Shown here: positions 35,231-42,508 of the stretch, in pieces
Layout of the letters: every line of letters begins with the position of its first letter
How positions within the stretch are numbered: position 1 is the stretch's first letter
From: Mucilaginibacter ginkgonis
Lineage (GTDB): Bacteria > Bacteroidota > Bacteroidia > Sphingobacteriales > Sphingobacteriaceae
Assembly (NCBI RefSeq): GCF_009754905.2
Contig: NZ_CP066775.1
Coordinates: 2,356,001-2,420,000 of the forward strand
DNA length: 64,000 nt
Reading direction: 5' to 3'
Notes under the pieces: model-generated
The model's input: the letters and a program-made list of their open reading frames with translations, nothing else
The model's database searches: none
What the model was told of the DNA's origin: nothing
Program-made: the position numbers and the translations under genes

Positions 35231-35517
35231 ATATATTTTACCTGGCTTAATATATCTTCTTTAACTCGTTCCTTCAACGCATTCTTTGTTACCAGATCTA
35301 TTTTCAGCCCGAATGATTTTTCTAAAAAGCTTTCGAGAGTAAAGAAGTTCCATCCTACAGGACGAGCAAATTCTACAAGCAGATCTAAATCGCTATCAGG
35401 ATTAAATTTACCGGTAGCATAAGAACCAAAATAACCTATAGCGCTAACATTAAATTGTGTTGCCAAAACAGGTTTAATTTCCCTAAGCTTAGTTTCTATA
35501 TCATTTACTGATAACAT
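35227..35517 (-). CDS. mntA: MntA-type nucleotidyltransferase antitoxin
   Basis: 96 residues, minimal nucleotidyltransferase fold. Contains GSYATGKFNPDSDLD, an exact GSX10DXD, the catalytic motif of MntA antitoxins that inactivate HepT by adding AMP to the Tyr of RX4HXY. A third acidic residue is not obvious. First gene of a two-gene operon with hepT (4-base overlap). A TAGCTTTG -7 box ends 4 bases before the ATG, predicting a leaderless or nearly leaderless message. Confidence 0.92.
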   Translation of the reverse strand: MLSVNDIETKLREIKPVLATQFNVSAIGYFGSYATGKFNPDSDLDLLVEFARPVGWNFFTLESFLEKSFGLKIDLVTKNALKERVKEDILSQVKYI

Positions 35518-35521
35518 ATTA

Positions 35522-35529
35522 CAAAGCTA
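35522..35529 (-). promoter_or_regulatory. -7 box of the mntA-hepT operon
   Basis: TAGCTTTG (TAnnTTTG) on the minus strand, 4 bases before the mntA ATG. The implied transcription start is at or next to the start codon. Confidence 0.45.
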
Positions 35530-35556
35530 ACTATTATATAATTAAGAAGTTGTCTG

Positions 35557-36468
35557 CTACTTTACCCCCCCATTTGCCTTCATCCACACTACCAATTCCG
35601 CAAACCAGTCGGCAGATTCTTTGGGGTTATTGAGCCCGAAGCCGTGGCCACCTGATTGGTAAATGTGCATCTCGGCTTTTACATTGGCGGCTAAAAGGTT
35701 GTTATAAAACATTAAGGCATTCTGTACAGGCACAACGTCATCGTCTTCCGCATGGGCAATGAATGTTGGCGGCGTATCTTTAGTGATCTGCTTCTCGTTA
35801 GAATACAGATCTAACATTTTCTGCGAAGCGTTCTTACCCAACAAATTATCCCGCGAACCCGTATGCGCATACTGCCCGAAGGTAATTACCGGGTAGATCA
35901 GCATCATAAAATCGGGACGCAGATTAACATTATCAGGATTAGGAACGACTGCTTTACTGTAATGCGTGCCTTCGGTAGATGCCAAATGCCCACCTGCAGA
36001 AAAACCCATGATCCCCACTTTTACCGGGTCGATGTGCCATTTTGCGGCATTTTGCCTTACCATCTGCATGGCGCGTTGTGCATCCTGCAGCGGGCCTATG
36101 GTTTTATCCACCATAATGCTGTCACTTGGTAAGCGGTATTTCAAGACAAAGGCGGTAATACCTATCTCGTTTAATTTCAACGCAACCTTTTGCCCTTCCT
36201 TAACCATAGATAAACCCGCGTAGCCCCCGCCCGGGCAAATCACTACCGCTGTACCATTCGCTTTACCTTCGGCGGGGAAAAATGGTAGCAACTGCGGCTT
36301 GCTCACTCTGCTCATCCAGTCGCCATTCTCAAATTTTTCTACGTAAGAAGCGGGGGTCGACTTGCTGTTCGGCACGCCTGCCGGATACAGGTCGATGGGG
36401 TCAGCTTGCTGTGCGTAGACTGCCACGGACATAGTGAATAGCAATAGGGCGGAGAAAAGGTATTTCAT
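35557..36468 (-). CDS. Exported alpha/beta hydrolase (acetyl-xylan-esterase/BD-FAE-like)
   Basis: 303 residues. Signal peptide MKYLFSALLLFTMSVAVYA, Gln next. Seen: the oxyanion region VICPGGGYAGLS, nucleophile elbow GIMGFSAGGHLAS (GxSxGG), acid region HAEDDDVVPVQNA and catalytic His in GGHGFGLN. This combination fits secreted esterases of plant-polysaccharide-degrading Bacteroidota (acetyl xylan or feruloyl esterase). No polysaccharide locus surrounds it. A mutated copy of its last ~22 codons lies at 34786-34854, beyond the toxin-antitoxin pair. Confidence 0.88.
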   Translation of the reverse strand: MKYLFSALLLFTMSVAVYAQQADPIDLYPAGVPNSKSTPASYVEKFENGDWMSRVSKPQLLPFFPAEGKANGTAVVICPGGGYAGLSMVKEGQKVALKLNEIGITAFVLKYRLPSDSIMVDKTIGPLQDAQRAMQMVRQNAAKWHIDPVKVGIMGFSAGGHLASTEGTHYSKAVVPNPDNVNLRPDFMMLIYPVITFGQYAHTGSRDNLLGKNASQKMLDLYSNEKQITKDTPPTFIAHAEDDDVVPVQNALMFYNNLLAANVKAEMHIYQSGGHGFGLNNPKESADWFAELVVWMKANGGVK

Positions 36469-36486
36469 ATCATAAATCTAAGACTT

Positions 36487-36563
36487 GTCATTTACGCGAA
36501 GTGAAGAATCTTACAAAATTTGTGATGGATTTAATAGAATTCTTCACCATCTTCAGAATGGCA
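36487..36563. repeat. Palindromic repeat, GTCATTC family, diverged
   Basis: GTCATTTACGCGAAGTGAAG AATCTT on the left and AATTCTTCACCATCTTCAGAATGGC on the right form imperfect inverted arms. A diverged member of the 53002-53077 family, located upstream of the esterase start. Confidence 0.6.
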
Positions 36564-36869
36564 TGATGCTTAAACACTCTGCCACGCCATGCTTCGAGGC
36601 CTCGGCGTAACGTCCCTACTCATCTTCGGAGAGGGGGTGGCTATGCTATGGCGATGGTATGGCGATGCAACGTCAAAAATGACCTAAAAAGGCATTTTTT
36701 CGCGATCAACCCATATTCGAAAAACTGTAAACATCTGATTGTCAGTCTAAACCACGTTTGACTAACAACTTAAAATACCCACCCCCTATGGCGACGCCAC
36801 CCGTGCCGGCTTCATTGGTCTGTTGTCAGCTTCCTTATATCCTAACAATTAGTTACAGGCTATCTGCAC
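36564..36869. other. Gene-free stretch between esterase and prfB
   Basis: About 300 bases without a supported gene. It holds a GGGGGTGGC (36632 region) and a distant inverted match CCACCCCC (36780 region), two TATGGCGATG direct repeats near 36650-36665, and no recognisable promoter or RNA. A plus-strand frame starting at 36758 runs antisense into prfB and is not credible. Confidence 0.5.
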
Positions 36870-37962
36870 TTAACCCTTATCCCCGCCAAACTCCATTAGG
36901 TAGGCTTTCAGAAAATCGTCCAGTTCGCCGTCTAACACGGCCTGGGCGTTTGATGTTTCATGGTCTGTGCGCAGGTCTTTCACCAGTTTGTACGGGTGCA
37001 GCACATAGTTGCGTATCTGTGAGCCCCATTCTATCTTCTTTTTATTACCCTCAATGGCATTGGTGGTTTCCATACGCTTGCGCATCTCTATCTCATACAA
37101 TTGCGACTTCAATAAACGCATAGCGTTATCCTTATTCTGCAATTGCGAACGCGATTCCTGGTTCTTGATGATAATGCCCGATGGCTTGTGGTAAAGCCTT
37201 ACGGCGGTCTCCACCTTGTTCACGTTCTGCCCGCCTGCACCACCTGAGCGGAACGTTTCAAACTCCACATCAGCCGGGTTAATATCTATCTCTATGGTAT
37301 CATCAACCAACGGGTACACATATACCGACGCGAAGGAGGTATGGCGCTTGGCATTTGCATCGAACGGCGAAATGCGCACCAGGCGGTGTACACCATTCTC
37401 GCCCTTAAGGTAACCGTACGCAAATTCGCCCTCTAATTGCAGGGTTACGGTTTTCACTCCCGCCACATCGCCTTCCTGGTAGTCCTGCTCGGTAACTTTG
37501 TAGCCGTTCTTTTCGCCCCACATAATATACATGCGCATGAGCATGCCGGCCCAGTCACAGCTTTCTGTACCGCCCGCGCCAGCTGTGATCTGTAGCACGG
37601 CATTCAGCTGGTCTTCTTCGGCCGAAAGCATGTTCTTAAATTCCAGCTCTTCGATAGCGGTAACAGCCTGATCGAACTGCTCCTGCATTTCGGCCTCGGT
37701 AGCATCGCCTCCCTGGAAGAATTCGAATAATACGCCGGTATCATCAACCACGGACGACACTTTTTGGTAAGCGTCTGTCCAGATCTTTTTGGCTTTGATT
37801 GAAGCCAATACTTTCTCGGCCTCTTTTGGATGGTCCCAAAAATGCGGACCTACAGTAATATCCTGCTCTTGCTGCAGCAGTTCTAATTTCTTGTCAATGT
37901 CAAAGATGCCTCCTCAGGGAAGCTGTTCTATCCCTTAAATCCTGAACTTGTTCTTTAGTCAT
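36870..37962 (-). CDS. prfB: Peptide chain release factor 2, programmed +1 frameshift
   Basis: The gene starts at ATG 37962, reads 20 codons to CTT, meets an in-frame TGA at 37902-37900 and resumes in the +1 frame (GAC 37901-37899) down to 36870, giving 363 residues, the normal RF2 length. Seen: SPF anticodon-like motif in [16 protein letters not shown] and the GGQ catalytic motif [15 protein letters not shown]2 recognises UAA and UGA. The internal AGGAGG and CTT-TGA-C arrangement is the classic autoregulation site: low RF2 lets ribosomes shift. A TATCTTTG box ends 4 bases before the ATG. Confidence 0.97.
37900..37914 (-). promoter_or_regulatory. prfB programmed frameshift site
   Basis: On the minus strand AGGAGGCATCTTTGAC: a Shine-Dalgarno-like AGGAGG three bases before the slippery CTT codon, then the TGA stop and C. 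Matches the layout of the E. coli prfB site. Confidence 0.95.
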
Positions 37963-37966
37963 GCGT

Positions 37967-37974
37967 CAAAGATA
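37967..37974 (-). promoter_or_regulatory. -7 box of prfB
   Basis: TATCTTTG (TAnnTTTG) on the minus strand, 4 bases before the prfB ATG; predicts a message with almost no leader. Confidence 0.4.
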
Positions 37975-38126
37975 GGTTATTGGAGAGACAAGAAGCAAGG
38001 TAGATATTCGATAAACTATGTCAATCAGAGTGTAGCGAAGGATTTTATTAAAGAGATGTGATATGTCAAAGACTCAGTTTTGCGATGGTTGGGGTTATTG
38101 ATTTTGGTTAAATAACAATGTTTATG

Positions 38127-38196
38127 GCGTTGCCGCTTTGCGGCCCGGGCTATCCGCTTTATCTGCTTCGCAGGATGCCGCTGCTATCCCTAACGC
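38127..38196. repeat. Palindromic repeat GCGTTGCC...GGGCTATCC...GCTATCCC...AACGC
   Basis: Nested inverted repeat: GCGTT/AACGC at the ends and GGGCTATCCGC against GCTGCTATCCC inside. It resembles the GGGATAGTAGCGG-type intergenic repeats known from Bacteroidota genomes. It lies between prfB and the glutaminyl cyclase gene. A plus-strand frame across it (38118-38504) is an artefact. Confidence 0.65.
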
Positions 38197-38255
38197 AACC
38201 TTTCCAGGTGGGTTTATTTTTGATGCTTAAGGCGGATGGCATATCGATAATTGCT

Positions 38256-39323
38256 TTAGTTCACCCCAGGCACTTTTATCTGGAACAATTTATCCCATTT
38301 TTTGCCGGTGACAAAAAGACGTTTGCCGGCGGCCTCCCAGGCAATGCCATTCAATACATCCGCATCAGGGTTATGTTGTGTGCGGTCGGGGTATATTTTT
38401 GCAAGGTCCAGCGTTTGCTCAACCGCACCGGTTTTAGGATCTATGACAACAATAACATCTTTTTGATAGACATTGGCAAAGATCTTCCCGTTAATAAATT
38501 CTAATTCGTTGATCTGGTTTATGGGCCCTTTGTCGTCGTAAACGTCTATGTAACCGGCCTGCTGATAAGTGTCTTTGTTAAGGAACCAGATACGGTTTGT
38601 GCTGTCGTCCATATACAGTTTATTACCGTCGAATGTCATGCCCCAGCCTTCAACACCTACATTGTTGGTAAATGTGCTCAGTAATTTAAACGTGTTTACA
38701 TCATACACATACCCAATCTTTTCCGTCCAGGTAAGCTGTACTATCTTATTACCCACAAGTGATATCCCTTCTGCAAATATCTTCGGGTCGATATCTACTT
38801 TCTGCAGTACCTTACCTTGCACGGTAGTTTTCCGCAAACTCGATTGCCCTTCGGGATCAGCAGCCCGGCCGCCATCGCTTTCATAAAGAAAGCCATCGCG
38901 GTAAACCAGGCCTTCTGTATAGCTTGCAGTGTCATGCGCGAAGGTTGCCACCACCTGGTAGGTCAATTGCTGCGGTGCCTTTGCGGCCAGCACCACCACG
39001 TTGGTGGATGCGTCTTCGTGCTTACCGCCTTTGTAAACTTTCGCTGTAAGGTTTTTTATACCTAGTTTAAGTGTATCCGTTGTAAGCGTCAATGCCGACG
39101 AATCTTTTTTGGCTGCTATCCTTGTCGAGTCAAGCAGATAAACTACCGAATCGGGATTGAGGTCGGCAGTGTATCCGGCTTTCACAACTACATCTTTCCC
39201 GGCATTGAAGGTTGTGCCCGCATCAGGCGATATGGTAACGTTAAACCCGTTTCCGGCTTTGTCTTTACAGCCTGCAATTGTTGCCGTTATCGCGGCGATG
39301 GTTAGTATCGTTGTTAATTTCAT
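38256..39323 (-). CDS. Glutaminyl-peptide cyclotransferase, lipoprotein
   Basis: 355 residues. Lipobox ATIAGC places the lipidated Cys at residue 19. An Ig-like N-terminal part (about 25-115) is followed by a five-bladed beta-propeller of the plant/bacterial glutaminyl cyclase type (PF05096): DTASYTEGLVYRDGFLYESDGG, YVYDVNTFKLL, EGWGMTFDGNKLYMDDSTN and NELEFINGKIFANVYQKDVI, with the C-terminal LNGIAWEAAGKRLFVTGKKWDKLFQI. Converts N-terminal Gln of exported proteins to pyroglutamate in the periplasm. Consistent with the many signal peptides here that are followed by Gln. Confidence 0.92.
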   Translation of the reverse strand: MKLTTILTIAAITATIAGCKDKAGNGFNVTISPDAGTTFNAGKDVVVKAGYTADLNPDSVVYLLDSTRIAAKKDSSALTLTTDTLKLGIKNLTAKVYKGGKHEDASTNVVVLAAKAPQQLTYQVVATFAHDTASYTEGLVYRDGFLYESDGGRAADPEGQSSLRKTTVQGKVLQKVDIDPKIFAEGISLVGNKIVQLTWTEKIGYVYDVNTFKLLSTFTNNVGVEGWGMTFDGNKLYMDDSTNRIWFLNKDTYQQAGYIDVYDDKGPINQINELEFINGKIFANVYQKDVIVVIDPKTGAVEQTLDLAKIYPDRTQHNPDADVLNGIAWEAAGKRLFVTGKKWDKLFQIKVPGVN

Positions 39324-39338
39324 CAGCTTTTTCTTATG

Positions 39339-39407
39339 GTCATTGTGAGCGACGGTGCAATTCCAGCAACAAATTTCCTATGAGATTGCTTCGTGCCTCG
39401 CAATGAC
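39339..39407. repeat. Palindromic repeat, GTCATTGCGAGG family
   Basis: GTCATTGTGAGCGACGG on the left and GAGATTGCTTCGTGCCTCGCAATGAC on the right. Same family as 47999-48094. Lies between the glutaminyl cyclase and yraN genes. Confidence 0.7.
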
Positions 39408-39436
39408 ATATTTGCTTAACATGTTGGGTAATGTGC

Positions 39437-39799
39437 CTACCCTATCGGCCAAAACGCGTCTTCGATGTGGTTCAGTTTATATTCTTCGGCTTTTAATAAT
39501 ACAGACACTATATCAAACCGCACTTCGCTCTTATGGTTCATCAGGTAAATATATTCATCAGCAGCTTCTGCCAGCAATTTTTGTTTACGGTCGTCTACAA
39601 AATCTTCGGGCTGACCAAAGCCCGTGCCTGTGCGGGTCTTTACTTCAATAAAAACAATGATACCGTTTTTGTAAGCGATCAGGTCAACTTCGAGTTTGCC
39701 ATGCGTCCAGTTCTCTTCTAATATTTCATAACCCAGGCTTTCCAGGTGGGCTTTGGCAATCGCTTCTCCCCGTCGACCAAGATCGTTATGAACTGCCAT
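39437..39799 (-). CDS. yraN: YraN/UPF0102 family endonuclease-like protein
   Basis: 120 residues. Restriction-endonuclease-like fold with LGRRGEAIAKAHLESLGYEIL, the acidic site LEVDLIAYKNGIIVFIEVKTR (E/D..D..ExK), and FVDDRKQKLLAEAADEYI. Family linked to DNA repair or processing, not well characterised. The ATG shares one base with the dnaG stop (TAATG), so it is translationally coupled to dnaG. Confidence 0.92.
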   Translation of the reverse strand: MAVHNDLGRRGEAIAKAHLESLGYEILEENWTHGKLEVDLIAYKNGIIVFIEVKTRTGTGFGQPEDFVDDRKQKLLAEAADEYIYLMNHKSEVRFDIVSVLLKAEEYKLNHIEDAFWPIG

Positions 39800-41724
39800 T
39801 ATTTTATGATGACTGAGCCCAGGTAATCTGAGATGTACTTCTCCACTTTTTTTAGCTGGATATATCTCCCCATCAATATCTCTTCCTCTTCGGCGTTTTG
39901 TGCTGCCTGTAGCTCTTTACGCAGGTTTTCTAAAATCACGCTCACCTTTTGCTGTTTTAGGTGGAAAATAGCGCCCAAGACCGTAGCCCGCATATTCTGC
40001 GTTTCATCGCTTACCAAAATCTTGTGCATCTCATACCAGTTTTCACTTAATGTATATCGGCTGGCCAGCAAATCTACCGACAGGTCTACAATCTGCTTAT
40101 CCGGATGATGGATAAAGAATTGCTCATCGGGCAAAACACCATCTTCCACCTGCTTGCGGTAGATATCAATAAACATTTTGCACTGCTCATTGTCGAAGGT
40201 CACATCATCTAACTGACTGATCACAAACGGCCCGATATAGGTATTTGCTATATCATCCCAATCGACAATGCGGTTGCCGTAATGCAGCAGTAAACGTATT
40301 ACTTCTTTCTCCTGCGTTAAGCCTGTATGCTTTTCGCGCGGTGCTTCGAGCGTTGGCGCAGGTTGGGTATTATCCTGATAAGCCTCTATCCTTTCGGCCT
40401 GCAGACCTGTTTTCTTCGAGCGCGCCAAACGCATTTTGTTTAGCTCGGTGAGCAGTACCCGCTCTTCTATCTGCATTTGGTGGCTGCACTCGCGAATGAA
40501 TACCGAAGCTTTTATAGAATCAGGTATTCGCGCGATACTTTCTACCACCTCACGTATCACCTCGGCACGGCGCAAAGGATCGCTGCCTGCGTCTTTTAAT
40601 AAAATGCTTGTCTTGTAAGGAATAAAATCCTTTTTATTGTGCTCTATGTATTGCTTAAATGCACTTGCACCTACTTTACGAACGTATGAGTCGGGGTCAT
40701 CTCCATCCGGGAACAAGACCACCTTCACATTCAAGCCTTCTTCAAGTATTAGGTCTAATCCGCGCAGCGATGCCTTTATCCCCGCGGCATCCCCATCATA
40801 AAGGATCGTGATATTTTGTGTCAACCGGCCAATCAGCCTAATCTGTTCTACAGTTAGGGATGTACCCGATGAAGCGACTACATTCTCGATGCCCGCCTGA
40901 TGAACAGACAGCACATCGGCGTAACCCTCTACCAGGTAACAGTTGTCCTGCTCGCGGATGCTGCGCTTGGCAAAATATAAGCCGTACAAAACGTTCGACT
41001 TGTGGTATATCTCACTCTCCGGCGAGTTGACATACTTGGGTACGTTCTTATCACTTTTTAACGTTCGACCGCCAAAGGCTATTACCCGTCCGGTAAAACT
41101 ATGGATGGGAAACATTACGCGGCCGCGGTAACGGTCATACAATGTGCCATTGTCGCGCTTTACGGATAACCCCGTTTCTTCCAGGTATTGCTCCTGGTAG
41201 CCCGACTTTATAGCTTCGCCTGTAAATGCTTCCCATTGATCGGGCGAATAGCCCAGTTCAAACTTGCGCATGACCTCTGGCGTAAAAGCACGCTCCCTAA
41301 AATAGCTGAGGCCAATAGACTTACCCTCGTCGGTATCCCACATGCTGCGCTGAAAGAACTGTGCAGCAAATGACGATACGATCATTAAGCTCTCGCGATG
41401 ATTTTCGGCTTCCTTGTTCTCTGCAGACTCGACGGTTTCTTCAACTTCGATACCGTATTTTTTTGCAAGCCATTTGAGCGCTTCGGGGTAGGTAAACTTC
41501 TCCAGTTCCATTAAAAATGTCACTGCAGATCCTCCTTTACCAGATGAGAAATCCTTGAAAATCCCTTTAACCGGCGATACGGTGAATGATGGCGTTTTCT
41601 CGTTCGCAAATGGCGAAAGGCCCACATAGTTGGCACCACGTTTTTTCAATTGCACAAACTCGCCCACTACCTCAACAATGTCGGTAGCTTCCATAATTTT
41701 ATCTACGGTGAGTTTGGTGATCAT
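39799..41724 (-). CDS. dnaG: DNA primase with degenerate zinc domain
   Basis: 641 residues from ATG 41724 (MITKLTVDKIMEATDIVEVV); the longer frame to 41814 adds a non-homologous leader. Synthesises RNA primers at the fork. The N-terminal CHC2 domain keeps its fold residues but not its ligands: the usual CPFH reads SPFA (37-40) and CFGC reads DFSS (58-61). The RNA polymerase core is normal: FGGRTL, the TOPRIM motifs LVEGYADVLS and ILYDGDAAG, and DGDDPDSYV. The C-terminal ~150 residues are the helicase-interacting helical domain. Coupled to yraN. Confidence 0.95.
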   Translation of the reverse strand: MITKLTVDKIMEATDIVEVVGEFVQLKKRGANYVGLSPFANEKTPSFTVSPVKGIFKDFSSGKGGSAVTFLMELEKFTYPEALKWLAKKYGIEVEETVESAENKEAENHRESLMIVSSFAAQFFQRSMWDTDEGKSIGLSYFRERAFTPEVMRKFELGYSPDQWEAFTGEAIKSGYQEQYLEETGLSVKRDNGTLYDRYRGRVMFPIHSFTGRVIAFGGRTLKSDKNVPKYVNSPESEIYHKSNVLYGLYFAKRSIREQDNCYLVEGYADVLSVHQAGIENVVASSGTSLTVEQIRLIGRLTQNITILYDGDAAGIKASLRGLDLILEEGLNVKVVLFPDGDDPDSYVRKVGASAFKQYIEHNKKDFIPYKTSILLKDAGSDPLRRAEVIREVVESIARIPDSIKASVFIRECSHQMQIEERVLLTELNKMRLARSKKTGLQAERIEAYQDNTQPAPTLEAPREKHTGLTQEKEVIRLLLHYGNRIVDWDDIANTYIGPFVISQLDDVTFDNEQCKMFIDIYRKQVEDGVLPDEQFFIHHPDKQIVDLSVDLLASRYTLSENWYEMHKILVSDETQNMRATVLGAIFHLKQQKVSVILENLRKELQAAQNAEEEEILMGRYIQLKKVEKYISDYLGSVIIK

Positions 41725-41895
41725 GCTAATGAAACGGGGTACAAAAATATGTTTTTGCACACGCTTACTCATTTCTAAAATAACAATAATTTCTCTAATG
41801 AGGCACAGGCACATCAGACCAAGAATCGAATGAAATAAATTAGATTACTTGTAGCGAAATGAAACTGATGTGCGTAAGTAGGTTAAAGATCTTTT

Positions 41896-42408
41896 ATGAA
41901 AAAAATACTCTTACTTGTAGCGATTGGGGTTATCGTTTATACATCCTGCAAAAAAAATCCTGTTGAAGGCTTAGACCAATATGTATACGCAGAGAACAGT
42001 GATAATACAACCTTTAAATCAACCTACCCTGATGCAGGCTTTAGGTCCGTCATTAAAAAAGATACGCTTTATGTGCGTGGGTCATCGGGTGAAGACCACT
42101 TGACTATACGCTTAATTAACAAGGGAGCGGGTGTGTACAGATCGCCCGACCTGGATGCGATGCTTTACACCACGGTTGGGCAGGATGTGGTTGTAAGGAC
42201 CTATCACCTCAATACCGACCCAGCCAATATTGTTAAAATAACAGATATAGACCAGGGCATAGTCAAAGGAACATTCGATCTTACTTTTAAGGAAACTACA
42301 AGAGGAATGACCGGAACACCGTCTACGCTGACATTAAGCAACGGCAGGCTGCGCTCTAAAATAAATAATGATAAGCTTGACCTGGAATTATTTTTTAAAA
42401 TCTATTAA
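41896..42408 (+). CDS. Hypothetical lipoprotein
   Basis: 170 residues. Lipobox VIVYTSC with Cys at residue 18 followed by Lys-Lys-Asn. The mature part is rich in beta strands and Thr/Asp (for example DTLYVRGSSGEDHLTIRLI), ending LDLELFFKIY. It resembles small Bacteroidota lipoproteins of the DUF6252-like kind, but I cannot place it firmly. Probably surface or periplasmic. 90 bases from the divergent dnaG frame; single gene. Confidence 0.75.
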   Translation: MKKILLLVAIGVIVYTSCKKNPVEGLDQYVYAENSDNTTFKSTYPDAGFRSVIKKDTLYVRGSSGEDHLTIRLINKGAGVYRSPDLDAMLYTTVGQDVVVRTYHLNTDPANIVKITDIDQGIVKGTFDLTFKETTRGMTGTPSTLTLSNGRLRSKINNDKLDLELFFKIY

Positions 42409-42508
42409 TTTCAGCATTTAACGCACTTTTTCATTCCCTAAAGTTGTATGCGCTTTAAAACCATAATGTTTGCAATGGGTTTATGTACTTCGTATAACTA
42501 TATAAACC

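Noticed and set aside
34874..35517. DUF433 gene at 2150 and the HepT/MntA pair as parts of one defence island
   Set aside because: They are more than 30 kb apart, with housekeeping and respiratory genes between them.
36758..37123. Plus-strand 121-codon frame
   Set aside because: More than half is antisense to prfB and it has no recognisable domain.
38118..38504. Plus-strand 128-codon frame upstream of the glutaminyl cyclase 3' end
   Set aside because: It runs through a palindromic repeat and then antisense to the cyclase gene, with no family resemblance.
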